From positions 18,665 to 82,664 of the forward strand of contig JALZWM010000018.1 of assembly GCA_023300105.1 (NCBI GenBank): a stretch of DNA of 64,000 bases, written 5' to 3'. The notes beneath the pieces are model-generated. The model was not told the DNA's origin. It was given only the letters and a program-made list of their open reading frames with translations, and did not search any database. A program made the position numbers and the translations under genes. Every line of letters starts with the position of its first letter. Position 1 is the stretch's first letter. The stretch is from Hellea sp. Lineage in GTDB: Bacteria; Pseudomonadota; Alphaproteobacteria; Caulobacterales; Maricaulaceae. Below are positions 1 to 10,496 of the stretch, piece by piece.

Positions 1-2658
1 GATGTAAGTTAAGCCCAGTATGACTACGGACTGAATTAAATTCCAAAGTGTAATAGGAATTTTTGTATCAATCATTACACCGCCATCCAAGGTTTGACCT
101 GTATAACTGCTAATAACAACATCATTAAAAACTGATAAAGCAGGTAACAGAGCCGACCAGATTAGCCAAATTAGCCCCATAAAAGCGACGACAATTAACG
201 TATTTAATAATTGAGAGGATTGACGGGAAATCGCTTTAATATCAATTGAGCTCGTATCAATTGGCGGCGGCAGTGATAATTCTTCCCCACGTTCTTCGGC
301 GGCAGCCTTTTCCTGCCTTATTTTAACAGCCGCATCCCTTTTCGCCATAGCTTCACGCAGAGCAAGACGGCGCTGAGCAACAAGAACCGTACGGCTAATC
401 AATCCATAAACAACATAGGTGAGCAAAAATAACCAACCGGATATAAAAAGACGCCATAATATTTTAGTCGACGTCTCATAATAACCACACGCTGCAAAGA
501 AGATGGACAAAAGAGGAACGCCAATAAAAATAATGGCCCAGAGTGCAGAATACTTCCGAAGATACCCTTCATTAACGGCTGAATTTTCAGCCTTATTGTT
601 ACGAGGGAAAACAATAAAATAAGTAAAGACAGCTAACGCCAATGCTGACGCTATAAAAGCGAAAAGACTAAGCCCTTCATAAATTTCTGAAATTTCGCTT
701 CCTTCGGTTAAGCCAACCACAGCTGTGGTGGTACCTGCAAAAGGAATAAACCATCTGAAGTTTTTATTTAAGGTCGCCCGTATAGTTGCAGGGAGCTTAT
801 AATGAGACCCAAAAAGAGACTTATCTCGGTCCCACGCTCGCCACGTCAAAAAGAATAAACTAAAGACTGAAAGGTATAAAAATGTATCCCGTATATCGAC
901 AATCAACGGGTCTGGAGAAGAGCTCGTTCCATACAACATTGCAAGTATTATAAATGTCAACGGGAGCGGTGTAGCTATAATTATACAGGTTACAATAACC
1001 AAAGGCGTGTGCCAAAAACTATCTAAAACTACATCGCCAATCAATTTATCACGACGATAAATTTCAGCCCATAATTTTCCTCGCATGATAAAAATAGTCA
1101 TAGTGAGTGTGATTAAAATCACCATTAATGGCCAAAGGGCCTTTGATTGAACCGTGAATTCACGGATAACAAGATTAATATGTTCAGGAGAAAAAAGCGA
1201 AAAAACACCTTTGAAAACTTTTTTTGGCCAAGCGGTATTAATAGCTGAGACACTAGAAACCCAAATCAATTTTTCATCCAAAAGGTCCTTAAGTTCAACT
1301 GTCGTATCTAGTAAACTTTTTTGTTGATTTTGAAGTTCAACGATTTCATTAATCCGCGTGGATGATGCGCTCGTGACACGTGATAATAAATCTCGGTGCT
1401 GTATATATAACGTGCTGTATGAAGCTTTATCGCCCACGTTTAAATCAGAAATTCTAGGGTCTTCAAGTCGTGCAAGTACTAAGGCATTTTCAATGTCAGG
1501 TCTCCCTAATGGAATATTCCTCAAGGTTTCTTGCGCAATAAGACGTTTTTGGGTTACTGAAATGAGTGATTTTTGGGTAAGATCAATTTGGTTTTTTATG
1601 GCTTGTGGCACTTGTAACTGATTTGAGAGACGGCGAAGCGTTGCGCCTGCTTTACGGTCTAAATTACCTAAGGCTATAAAGTCTCGTGCCACTCTGAGGT
1701 CGCTCTCCACATCATCTATCCGAGACCTAATACTCGCGCTACGTTTAGATATTAACGTCGCATCAGCAGCCAGCTCAATAAGCGAATCTGCTAACGCAAC
1801 ATTGCCGCGCGCCATTTCTTGCACCAAAGAATGAGACTCTGCGTATAGGGCCAATGTCGCCAGAGCATCAGACTTAACGGAAGCAGCTTCATTAGCCCGA
1901 CGTCTCCCCGTTTTACCTTGTAAGTATTTAACTCTCTCATCAATAGTTTCAATTTTTAATTCCGTGAGGTTCAACCGTGCTGTGAGATTTTCACCGCGTT
2001 CTGAAAGGCCCGCAATTTCTTGTTCAAGCGCAGTTACTTTTGTGGCTTGCATATATTGGCGCGCAACTAAATTTTTACGTCGGGCTTCGCTAACACTATC
2101 CAAACCCCCATTACCCAATTTAGTAATTTGAACAGTTAACGCCCCCAATTTATCTCGGGCCTCAGTTATGTCATTTGGTGCATTAATTTGGCGTGCCGCC
2201 CAGTTTTGCAAACTTTCTTGATAGCCTTCCAATTCGGAGCGCAATGCGCTGGCCCGGCTTTCATCCGCTATGAGGTCCTGCTCAAGCTTAACAAGCGCTT
2301 CCTCCCGCATAGGTTCATCTGAAATTATAGGTTCAAGCGGAGTCAGAGATTGCTGTTTAGAGATATTTTTCTCTAACCCTTCAAGAGTTTTTTGAGCATT
2401 TTCAAGTTCAGCCCGAAAAAGAGCTTCACTCTCTTTATTTTTGATTGCACTGCCCAAAGCCAAACCGGCAGTTTCCAGTAAAGCTAGACTTTGTTTTTTT
2501 TGGTCTTCTGTAAGATCATCATTAACTTTGGTGGACTGCAAGTCCTTTTCAATTGATTTAATTGTAAAGTCAGGGGCTTCGTTACGCGTTTGTGCCCCTA
2601 CTGGCACCATAACACAAAGAGTAAAGAACATAGAAATCAGACATTTAAAGTATCGCAT
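1..2658 (-). CDS. MscK/KefA-like mechanosensitive channel, MscS family with long coiled-coil periplasmic N-terminus; C-terminus truncated by window start
   Basis: Manual reverse-strand translation from ATG at 2658 (MRYFKCLISMFFTLCVMVPVGAQT...) is open to base 1. Signal peptide, long coiled-coil region, then multiple TM segments. Absent from the ORF track because no stop lies in the window. Confidence 0.75.
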   Translation of the reverse strand, partial: MRYFKCLISMFFTLCVMVPVGAQTRNEAPDFTIKSIEKDLQSTKVNDDLTEDQKKQSLALLETAGLALGSAIKNKESEALFRAELENAQKTLEGLEKNISKQQSLTPLEPIISDEPMREEALVKLEQDLIADESRASALRSELEGYQESLQNWAARQINAPNDITEARDKLGALTVQITKLGNGGLDSVSEARRKNLVARQYMQATKVTALEQEIAGLSERGENLTARLNLTELKIETIDERVKYLQGKTGRRRANEAASVKSDALATLALYAESHSLVQEMARGNVALADSLIELAADATLISKRSASIRSRIDDVESDLRVARDFIALGNLDRKAGATLRRLSNQLQVPQAIKNQIDLTQKSLISVTQKRLIAQETLRNIPLGRPDIENALVLARLEDPRISDLNVGDKASYSTLYIQHRDLLSRVTSASSTRINEIVELQNQQKSLLDTTVELKDLLDEKLIWVSSVSAINTAWPKKVFKGVFSLFSPEHINLVIREFTVQSKALWPLMVILITLTMTIFIMRGKLWAEIYRRDKLIGDVVLDSFWHTPLVIVTCIIIATPLPLTFIILAMLYGTSSSPDPLIVDIRDTFLYLSVFSLFFLTWRAWDRDKSLFGSHYKLPATIRATLNKNFRWFIPFAGTTTAVVGLTEGSEISEIYEGLSLFAFIASALALAVFTYFIVFPRNNKAENSAVNEGYLRKYSALWAIIFIGVPLLSIFFAACGYYETSTKILWRLFISGWLFLLTYVVYGLISRTVLVAQRRLALREAMAKRDAAVKIRQEKAAAEERGEELSLPPPIDTSSIDIKAISRQSSQLLNTLIVVAFMGLIWLIWSALLPALSVFNDVVISSYTGQTLDGGVMIDTKIPITLWNLIQSVVILGLTYI

Positions 2659-2747
2659 AATTTCAATCAATTTTTACCGTTTTATAAGCCATCTCATTGC
2701 ATCTGTCTTTAAAAATTTAAAGCTCGCGCATCAAGAACCCATCATCA

Positions 2748-2770
2748 ATAAGGCCCTTTACGGGCCTTAT
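2748..2770 (-). terminator. Perfect 9-bp hairpin ATAAGGCCC-TTTAC-GGGCCTTAT downstream of the DUF4282-like gene
   Basis: Inverted repeat seen directly, 14 nt beyond the stop of the minus-strand gene. Confidence 0.55.
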
Positions 2771-2783
2771 ACTCTCAATGAGT

Positions 2784-3551
2784 CTAGGGATTTTTAGTTT
2801 TAGGACTTTTACGCGGCGTACCGTCTTTTTTCAACAACCGGCCTTGCGCATCGCGTGACGATTTCGTTCCCGCCTTTGGTCCTGGCTTGCCTTTCAAAAC
2901 AGGCGAAGTCTTGCTTGAAGGCTTTTTAACCGCGGCACTCTTTTTCTTAGACACTGCCGGTTTTTTAGGTGTTCTTGTTTTAGAAGGTATTTTTGAAATA
3001 GGCGTTTTAACCTGATTTTTTTTCGCTAAGTTTTTTGTCTTTGGTGTTGTCGACGACTTTAAATCAGACGCGGCTGACTTTGTTCGGCTCATCGCATTCC
3101 CCGCCGCGTCTCCAACCGAATCTTTTGCGTTATCTGCAGCATGCTTAGTTTTCTCAACAGCTGATTTTGTTGCTGCACTCGCTTTTTCGCCGGCATTTTT
3201 TGAGATCTCACGCGCTCGAAGGGCCGCAGCTTCAGCTGCTTTGCGGGCTTCAACCATAGGGTCAATGTTAGCTGTTTCTGATTTGCCACCGTCAGGTGAA
3301 AGATTATTATTAATCCGAAATATTGCGACCATCAATTCGCAAACAAGGCGAATACTCACTAATGAAAAAAGAATTATAACTGGGAAGGTAAGAAACTGAA
3401 TTACAGTCGCCAGACTTTTCCAAACTACATCTAAAAAAACCGAAGTTAAGAAACTACCCATGACAATGATAGCTAACCAGAAAAAAGGAACAATCAGTTT
3501 TTCTTTCATTAGTTTATCAAATGAAAAAAAGAAGTTGATGAGGTTCTTCAT
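2784..3551 (-). CDS. DUF4282-like membrane protein with Lys/Ala/Pro-rich histone H1-like C-terminal tail
   Basis: N-terminus with two TM segments resembling DUF4282 (FFSFDKLM...LVCELMVAIFRIN), then AAEAAALRAREISKNAGEKASAATKSAVEKTKHAAD and KKPAVSKKKSAAVKKPSSKTSP repeats. Confidence 0.7.
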   Translation of the reverse strand: MKNLINFFFSFDKLMKEKLIVPFFWLAIIVMGSFLTSVFLDVVWKSLATVIQFLTFPVIILFSLVSIRLVCELMVAIFRINNNLSPDGGKSETANIDPMVEARKAAEAAALRAREISKNAGEKASAATKSAVEKTKHAADNAKDSVGDAAGNAMSRTKSAASDLKSSTTPKTKNLAKKNQVKTPISKIPSKTRTPKKPAVSKKKSAAVKKPSSKTSPVLKGKPGPKAGTKSSRDAQGRLLKKDGTPRKSPKTKNP

Positions 3552-3578
3552 ATTAATATCTCGCTTTCGAAGGGGCGT

Positions 3579-5042
3579 TTACGGCGCCGTTTCTGCCATA
3601 ACAACTGTAGCTGGAATGGCCGTAATTGTTTCAGACTTTGAACGCATCTTATCAATATTCGTGTGGCGAGTCTTAAAAGATTGCATCTCAGAGGCTTTAA
3701 GAGGTTTACCAGATAATTGAGACAAGCGGCGCGGATTTATCTTCTTACCATTATGGATGACTTCATAATGCAAATGCGGCCCAGTCGAACGACCTGTAGT
3801 TCCAACATACCCAATAACTTGATCTTGTTTCACATATTTTCCAGATTTCACACCGCGTGCAAATGACTTCAAATGGGCATAGGCTGTTTTATATCCATCC
3901 GTATGACGAATACGAATATAATTACCATAGCCCCCATAACGGTTAGCACGTTCCACTGTTCCTGAGCCCGCCGCAAGAATTGGCGTTCCTCGAGGTGCGG
4001 CAAAGTCAACACCAGTATGCATTTTGCGGTAACCCAAAATAGGATGTTTGCGCCGTCCAAAACTCGAAGAAAGCCTCGCACCATTAACCGGGGTTGCCCG
4101 CAACTTACGTTTGGCTGTTTTACCATTAGCATCGTAAAAATTCTCGCGGCCTTTGGCATCTTTATAAAGGTAGTAATCTGTCTTCTTTCCGCGAGGACTA
4201 AAGCTTGTATAAAGTAAATTTCCAGCTTTGATGATATCACCCTTGTGATCACGGGCAACTTCGAAAAAGAGTTCAAATTTATCTCCCGGCTGGATATCTC
4301 TTTGAAAGTCGACTGAGTATTCATAAATACTTGCAAATTGCGCGACCACCTTATCTGGCGCGCCAAGACGCGTAGCGTCAACATACAGAGAATTAGAAAT
4401 TTCAGATGATACAGCAAGCGTCTCATATTTAAATTCAGCCGCAATTTCACGCGCAGTATAGCTCTCACCAACGCGGTCGACAAAAACTGTTTTTTCAACA
4501 TTTGGTTTAAACGTTAGATGCTCCAGTGTACCGTTCGTGAAATGTAAACCAAATTTCTGTCCCACGCGAACATTCTGAGGTTTGTAAATTTTGGCAAAGG
4601 CCTCGGTGACTTTATAAGCTTGTTGTCCTGTAAGACCATTTTTCTGTAAAAGTGGTCCGAGACTCTCACCCGCTTTAACCTTAAGTGTTTTTGACGCCAA
4701 CGCGGGAGCGGCGACAGCGTCTAACTCTTCTAGATACATGTCATACCGAGTTAAATCTATCTCAGGTACAGCGTTTTGCGTTACCAGCTTAATGGACTCA
4801 GCAGGGGGCTTTGGCAAAGCAAAGCCAGCTAGAAGAATCGCAGCTCCACCAGCCATTAAAAACCCAAATCGACGGCTATTGTAAATTCGTGTATTATTCA
4901 TCGTGATGAAAGCCTTCAACCGCTCACCAAGGGCCGCTTTCATTTCATCCGATGTCGTTATCCCAACTGTATCCGCAGGCGTATGTTCTGTTTCTAATGT
5001 CATGTTATGCTTTGTTTTAAGGCCCACAATTCCAACCGTCAT
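3579..5042 (-). CDS. M23 family metallopeptidase (MepM-like peptidoglycan endopeptidase)
   Basis: HTGVDFAAPRGTPILAAGSGTV...GPHLHYEVIHNGKKINP lytM motifs; N-terminal TM; LysM/OapA-like region. Confidence 0.9.
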   Translation of the reverse strand: MTVGIVGLKTKHNMTLETEHTPADTVGITTSDEMKAALGERLKAFITMNNTRIYNSRRFGFLMAGGAAILLAGFALPKPPAESIKLVTQNAVPEIDLTRYDMYLEELDAVAAPALASKTLKVKAGESLGPLLQKNGLTGQQAYKVTEAFAKIYKPQNVRVGQKFGLHFTNGTLEHLTFKPNVEKTVFVDRVGESYTAREIAAEFKYETLAVSSEISNSLYVDATRLGAPDKVVAQFASIYEYSVDFQRDIQPGDKFELFFEVARDHKGDIIKAGNLLYTSFSPRGKKTDYYLYKDAKGRENFYDANGKTAKRKLRATPVNGARLSSSFGRRKHPILGYRKMHTGVDFAAPRGTPILAAGSGTVERANRYGGYGNYIRIRHTDGYKTAYAHLKSFARGVKSGKYVKQDQVIGYVGTTGRSTGPHLHYEVIHNGKKINPRRLSQLSGKPLKASEMQSFKTRHTNIDKMRSKSETITAIPATVVMAETAP

Positions 5043-5168
5043 TAGAATGGCAGAGTTATCCCTAATGACGCGTTAACACATATCCATCTTTCACAAAAAT
5101 TAACAATATTTATAGTTCATTCAGGCCTACATACGTATGAACCAGCCAAGAAGTGAGGACCAACCGCA

Positions 5169-8100
5169 ATGACGTTGTCGGCAAGTAAAAATTCAAAGGA
5201 GAAAGGTGCGATAAAACCGCAACGTTCCCGCCTGCTTCGTATAATATTCTGGCTAATGATTGCATTTTTTATCCTCTTCGTTCTCGCCGCAATAACAGCC
5301 GCTTATATTTGGGTGAACAGATATGCTTTAATGGAAGATGCAGCCATTGACGCTCTTGCCGAGCAAGGAATAGACGGACAACTTTCTATACAATCCGTAA
5401 CAAAGACTCATGCCATAATTGATAAGATTACACTTTCAGAAAACGGCGCAGAATTCTTCTCTTCACAACAAATAACCGTAGATTATGAATGGCGGAACAT
5501 GTTGAAAGGCAACGTTAAACGCATTGTTTTCACACGCCCGAAAGGCAAAATTACACTTGATAAGAATGGTAAAATTATCGATGACTGGTTACCCCATAGA
5601 GATAACGAAGTAACTAGCGGTCAAATTTTGCCTCCAGAAGGCATTCAAATTGACCAAGGTAAATTACAAATTATCAGTCCCTTTGGTGAGTTCAATACAA
5701 AAATTAATGGTGAGTATTTCACATCTAAGAACTTTTCTGCCTCGGTTAACTTTGCTCAAACAAAATTTATTTATGCCAATTGGAAAATAAATGGCGAAGG
5801 TGATTTTGATATCAAGCTTAAAGGCGAGACGCCTGACGTAAAAACAAATCTACGTCTCATGCGCCTAGAGCATCCAACATTAGAAGCCACTGACTTACAT
5901 GTCACGGGTGATTTGATGCCAATAATACAAGATGAAACCCTGACAATAACGGGCGATGCAGGCCTAAAATTTTCTTCCCTTATCACGGACCAATTCACCC
6001 TAGGCGCCAGCAAGATTGATTGGAAGGGAACGCTACATCACGATAAAGCCCAAGGTAGCCCGTTTTCTTTAAAAGGAGAATGGTTTTCTGATATTAAAGG
6101 TATATCTATTCCCGACCCCATAAAGCGCAGAGATTTAGCCAAAACTGTAAGTCTAAGTGACCCTCTCAATAAAACACCTATCGCCCAAAATTTCGGGCCA
6201 AGTTTAACACGTAATGTAAACCAGTTGCTAACGCAAAGCTCTCTGCAGGGCCGCGGAATAACAGAGTTAAACTCTGACGGCTTAACAATTTCTTTGAAGG
6301 AATCAGTCACTATAAGAGCGCAGGAAAGTTCTTTGGTTCTCACACGAACCGATGTCGCACCGTTCTATCAATTTGATAAAGCGGCCTCGGAAATCAACCT
6401 CTCCTTTCACGCTTATATGACCAAGCCTGCAGGGTTTAGTCTTCGCGAAACTAAAATGACGGCAAACTCAAAAAATGGCTGGCGCTTAAACGGGGTGAAA
6501 CGTTTCTCTGCCGATGTCAGCACAGAACGAGAATGGAAAACTATTGGCTTTGAAAAAACACCCGCACGACTTTCTCCATTTGCAGCGAGAGCCATTTATA
6601 AGGGCGGTGCAGCCGCACAACTAAAATTAAACGGTGCAGTCAATTATGACGGTATTTTACCAGGCGCGCTCGTCACTGAATTAAAAACCGACGGGGAGTT
6701 AACAATGGATATTGTCGGCGGAGAAACCATCATGCACTTTGTGCCAAAAGACAATACCCCTCTAACAATTTCACGCATTGAGACTGATACAGAATGGCGT
6801 GCTGAAGATGTCTCCGGTCGACTCATAACTATGAGTCCTCTCTTTCGGCGAGAGGGTAATAAATCAGATGTCAACGCGACGATGGCCGAGCTAAGTTTTA
6901 TTTTAAACGACCGTCCTAATAAACGCAATTTTGGCTTAGGTTTCGAGACTATAGAAATTTCTGGTAATCTAACTGGGAAAAGTCAAAATTGGGTTTTAAA
7001 TACCCTTAATACAAAAATTTGTTCAGAAGATACGCCTGGCCCTGGAACAGATATTCGCATACCGAACATGGCTTTGGAAATTTGGCGAGACCCAAATACA
7101 GACCTTCGCTTTACTATGACAACCCCAATAGCAAATGCGACGACCCAATTAGTGACCGCGACGAATTTGGCTATTATAGCCAAAGGCACGCCTAATAATT
7201 TTAACATTGATTACTCGCCCGGAGCGCAAAATACAGGCCGTGTGAAATTTGCGGGAGACGCCCTGCCGAGCCTGCCTATGGCGGGAAGAGTTAATTATGC
7301 AGACGACGCGTTCACAGGAAGGGCCCGTACAAATCTACCCTTCGGAGAAAAGACGCCTATTGATGTCTCATATCATTTCGCCTCTGGCGCAGGGACAGCT
7401 GATGTTAATATTCCAGAACTTCGCTTTTCGCCAAATGGACTACAGCCGCAAAACTTTGTTAAAGCCTTAAAGGGTAAAATTGCTGAAGTTGACGGCACAG
7501 TAAGCGCTCAAATTAAACTCGCTTTTGCCGCAGGTCAGCCCCTGCAATCCTCAGGCACGGCGCAATTAAAGTCTATGAATTTCGGTACCCTGCCCGGCCC
7601 GCTAACAAACGTAAATACAGAGCTAAGCTTTTCCTCTTTCTTCCCTTTACAAAGCCAAGGGCGCCAAACATTGACAGTAGCTCAATTCGACCCCGGTTTT
7701 CCGCTTGAAAAAGGAACCCTAGAATTCGAACTTATTCCAGACGGCGTTAAAGTTTATAGTGCGCGGTGGCCAATCGGAACAGGCGCTATCGCTCTAGAAC
7801 CTTTTGACTGGCTCTATTCAGCAGTTGAGAACAAAGTTGTCATGCGCGTAGATAAAGTATCACTTGGAGAATTTTTGAACGGAATTGGAAACGGTTCGCT
7901 CCAAGCCACAGGTGAGATAGAGGGCAGACTCCCCGTCATTTTATCCGGCATTGATGTCAAAGTCGAGGGCGGACACCTCGCCGTTAAGGATGGCGGCACA
8001 ATTCGCTATCAAACAGATCAAACCAATGCCGCAGGCGCTGGCAATGAATATGCGAAAATGGCATTCGATGCCCTTCAAGATTTTAATTACCGTTCGCTGA

Positions 8101-8315
8101 CAGCAGAAATTGACGGTCCGCTTGATGGCGCTATCGAAATTGGAATGGCGTTTGATGGAAGCAATAAAGATGTTTTAAACAATCAACCTTTTCGTTTCGG
8201 CATCAATATTGAAGGTGAACTCATAAACATTATTCGGAGCTTTAATACAAACGCTCAAATCAAAACCGAACTCGCGCGACGTCAATTAAGCCGCGAGATT
8301 TTATCTGCTGAATAG
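5169..8315 (+). CDS. YdbH-like intermembrane phospholipid transport (AsmA-like) protein
   Basis: 1048 aa, N-terminal TM anchor, beta-rich repeats, C-terminal YdbH-like region (GEIEGRLPVILSGIDVKVEGGHLAVKDGGTIRYQ). Confidence 0.75.
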   Translation: MTLSASKNSKEKGAIKPQRSRLLRIIFWLMIAFFILFVLAAITAAYIWVNRYALMEDAAIDALAEQGIDGQLSIQSVTKTHAIIDKITLSENGAEFFSSQQITVDYEWRNMLKGNVKRIVFTRPKGKITLDKNGKIIDDWLPHRDNEVTSGQILPPEGIQIDQGKLQIISPFGEFNTKINGEYFTSKNFSASVNFAQTKFIYANWKINGEGDFDIKLKGETPDVKTNLRLMRLEHPTLEATDLHVTGDLMPIIQDETLTITGDAGLKFSSLITDQFTLGASKIDWKGTLHHDKAQGSPFSLKGEWFSDIKGISIPDPIKRRDLAKTVSLSDPLNKTPIAQNFGPSLTRNVNQLLTQSSLQGRGITELNSDGLTISLKESVTIRAQESSLVLTRTDVAPFYQFDKAASEINLSFHAYMTKPAGFSLRETKMTANSKNGWRLNGVKRFSADVSTEREWKTIGFEKTPARLSPFAARAIYKGGAAAQLKLNGAVNYDGILPGALVTELKTDGELTMDIVGGETIMHFVPKDNTPLTISRIETDTEWRAEDVSGRLITMSPLFRREGNKSDVNATMAELSFILNDRPNKRNFGLGFETIEISGNLTGKSQNWVLNTLNTKICSEDTPGPGTDIRIPNMALEIWRDPNTDLRFTMTTPIANATTQLVTATNLAIIAKGTPNNFNIDYSPGAQNTGRVKFAGDALPSLPMAGRVNYADDAFTGRARTNLPFGEKTPIDVSYHFASGAGTADVNIPELRFSPNGLQPQNFVKALKGKIAEVDGTVSAQIKLAFAAGQPLQSSGTAQLKSMNFGTLPGPLTNVNTELSFSSFFPLQSQGRQTLTVAQFDPGFPLEKGTLEFELIPDGVKVYSARWPIGTGAIALEPFDWLYSAVENKVVMRVDKVSLGEFLNGIGNGSLQATGEIEGRLPVILSGIDVKVEGGHLAVKDGGTIRYQTDQTNAAGAGNEYAKMAFDALQDFNYRSLTAEIDGPLDGAIEIGMAFDGSNKDVLNNQPFRFGINIEGELINIIRSFNTNAQIKTELARRQLSREILSAE

Positions 8316-8343
8316 AGTGGGTAACTTAATGTCCGCAAGTATG

Positions 8344-9381
8344 TTAGCCTAGACGTTCTCTCGCCATTTCATTTGCGATCTCATTTGTCGGTAACTTTAA
8401 CTTTTCTGACCGGTCGAAAATTTCCTGAAGCGTCACTTTAATATTTTCAAGTTTGCCATCAACCCACTCATAATTATAAGTCCCTGACACTTCTGCAGAG
8501 ACATTAATAATCCCGCCCGCATTCAAAACATAGTCTGGGCAATAAAGGATATCCCGCAAGCGTAGAGCTTCGCCCATCTCAGGGGTTTTCAATTGGTTAT
8601 TTGCAGCACCGCCAATGATGTAAGCGCTAATATCTTCAATAGAATTTGCATTAATCGCGCCACCCAAAGCACAAGGCGCGAAAATATCAACCTCTTGCGC
8701 ATGGATTTCGTCAACCCCAACAACGCTCGCTTTTAATTCAGATGCCGCCCGTGCGGTTACTTCTGAATTAATATCAGCTACAACAAGTCTTGCTCCAGAT
8801 TTGTATAAGCGTTCCGCAAGGTTATATCCAACATGACCAAGACCCTGCACCGCAACGAGAAGGCCTCCAAAACCTTCTATGCCCAACTTATGCTTAACAG
8901 CCACCTCAAGACCTCGAAAAATACCGTCCGCAGTATGTGGTGACGGGTCACCAGATGCAGCTTCGCCGTCATCAAGACCTGCAACAAAATTTGTTTGAGT
9001 TTTAATCGTCAACATATCATCAGGCGATACACCAACATCCTCCGCAGTTATATATTGGCCTCCAACTTTTTCGACAGCACGACCATAAGCCGCAAATAAA
9101 CTCTCTCGGTCAAACTGGCTTTCGGGCTTGATGATAACGCCTTTACCACCGCCGAGTGGAATTTCTGCCATTGCATTTTTAAAACTCATCGCCCGTGATA
9201 GCCGCAAAACATCAGTCAGAGCCTCATAATCAGTTGCATATTGCCAAAAGCGTGTTCCCCCGCTGGCTGGGCCACGGTTCGTATTATGTACCGCAATATA
9301 AGACCGCAGTCCTGAAGCAGGGTCTGAGAAAGCATAAACGCCTTCGTGGTTATCAAAGTCGGGATGTGAAAATATGGACAT
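8344..9381 (-). CDS. Glu/Leu/Phe/Val dehydrogenase (leucine dehydrogenase type)
   Basis: GGGKGVIIKPE catalytic motif, NAD-binding VQGLGHVGYNLAERL. Confidence 0.93.
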   Translation of the reverse strand: MSIFSHPDFDNHEGVYAFSDPASGLRSYIAVHNTNRGPASGGTRFWQYATDYEALTDVLRLSRAMSFKNAMAEIPLGGGKGVIIKPESQFDRESLFAAYGRAVEKVGGQYITAEDVGVSPDDMLTIKTQTNFVAGLDDGEAASGDPSPHTADGIFRGLEVAVKHKLGIEGFGGLLVAVQGLGHVGYNLAERLYKSGARLVVADINSEVTARAASELKASVVGVDEIHAQEVDIFAPCALGGAINANSIEDISAYIIGGAANNQLKTPEMGEALRLRDILYCPDYVLNAGGIINVSAEVSGTYNYEWVDGKLENIKVTLQEIFDRSEKLKLPTNEIANEMARERLG

Positions 9382-9441
9382 TAAGGTCTTCTTATAGAGC
9401 TAGCATAGGTATTAAATTCTAAATTTATAGCGCTTACAAAG

Positions 9442-10410
9442 CTAAGTGGTCTTTAGTGTAGCTAAAGCTTGCGCCGCAGCGCGAAGCGTTCCCAAAGCAT
9501 ACCCTGCGCCAGTACCATCACCTATCCCAATTCCTAAGTCCAATAAGGGCTCAAGATCAATACGGTCAAGAACTGCACGGTGAGCAGGCTCTGTTGAAAC
9601 ATGGCCTGCGATACAATGAGAAATCGCGTGAGGGTTTAATTTATGCAAAACTGCCGCCGCAGAACACACAACGTAACCATCTAAAACAACAGGAATAGAT
9701 TGATGGCGCGCCGCCAATATAGCGCCAACCATTCCGGCAATATCCCGTCCGCCGAAACAGCGTAAAGCCTCAAGTGGATCATTTAATTCACCTTTATGGA
9801 GCAAAACCCCAGCTTCAACAGCCGCGACGCGCGCTTTCGCAGACTCTCCGACTCCGCCAGCCCAATATTCTGCAGCACCACCATAAAGACCAAACATGAT
9901 ACCCGCAGCAGCAGTTGCGGCGCCAAGACCAGCATTGCCAATCGCAATAATATCCGCACCTTCTGCAACAACTTCCATGCCAAAAGCAATGGCCGCAGCG
10001 CAGTCTTTTTCGCTTAAAGACGGTTCTTTTGTAAAATCTGCCGATGGGTATTCAGTGCCTAATTCATAGACTTTGAAAGCAGATTGTAAAGACGCCGCTA
10101 TGCCACGAACCCCCGCCGCGCCTTCGGTCAAACTTTTAACGCGAACGCTTGCTTTTGATACAATATCAGTTTCATATATATGAGACGCAACACCATGTGT
10201 TCCCGAAAACACGGCAATTAAAGGACGTTCAATAGAAGGTGTTTTTCCCTGCCAACCAGCTAACCATTCCAAATATTTTGTCGTGTTTCCTAAGGGGCTG
10301 AGTGTTCCTCCACCAGCCAGAACGTCTTGAACGGTCTTAATACCAAGCGGGTCAGGCTCAGGCATATTAGCAATTAAATTGCGAATATCATCAAATGGTC
10401 GTGCCATCAT
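9442..10410 (-). CDS. cobT: Nicotinate-nucleotide--dimethylbenzimidazole phosphoribosyltransferase
   Basis: FSGTHGVA, IGNAGLGAATAA, LDLGIGIGDGTGAGYAL motifs. Confidence 0.92.
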   Translation of the reverse strand: MMARPFDDIRNLIANMPEPDPLGIKTVQDVLAGGGTLSPLGNTTKYLEWLAGWQGKTPSIERPLIAVFSGTHGVASHIYETDIVSKASVRVKSLTEGAAGVRGIAASLQSAFKVYELGTEYPSADFTKEPSLSEKDCAAAIAFGMEVVAEGADIIAIGNAGLGAATAAAGIMFGLYGGAAEYWAGGVGESAKARVAAVEAGVLLHKGELNDPLEALRCFGGRDIAGMVGAILAARHQSIPVVLDGYVVCSAAAVLHKLNPHAISHCIAGHVSTEPAHRAVLDRIDLEPLLDLGIGIGDGTGAGYALGTLRAAAQALATLKTT

Positions 10411-10496
10411 GTCTATCTAGATCCAATCTAAAATGATTACCAATTTTATTTTCTGGCATTAAAGTCTTAACAACCATCTTATGCTATTTTCTAGTA

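Noticed and set aside
1358-2797. Plus-strand ORFs 1358-1621 and 2441-2797
   Set aside because: Antisense to a continuous minus-strand MscK-like reading frame that the ORF track omitted because it is open at the window edge.
3869-4501. 210-aa minus-strand ORF
   Set aside because: Alternative frame of the clear M23 peptidase gene; composition not protein-like.
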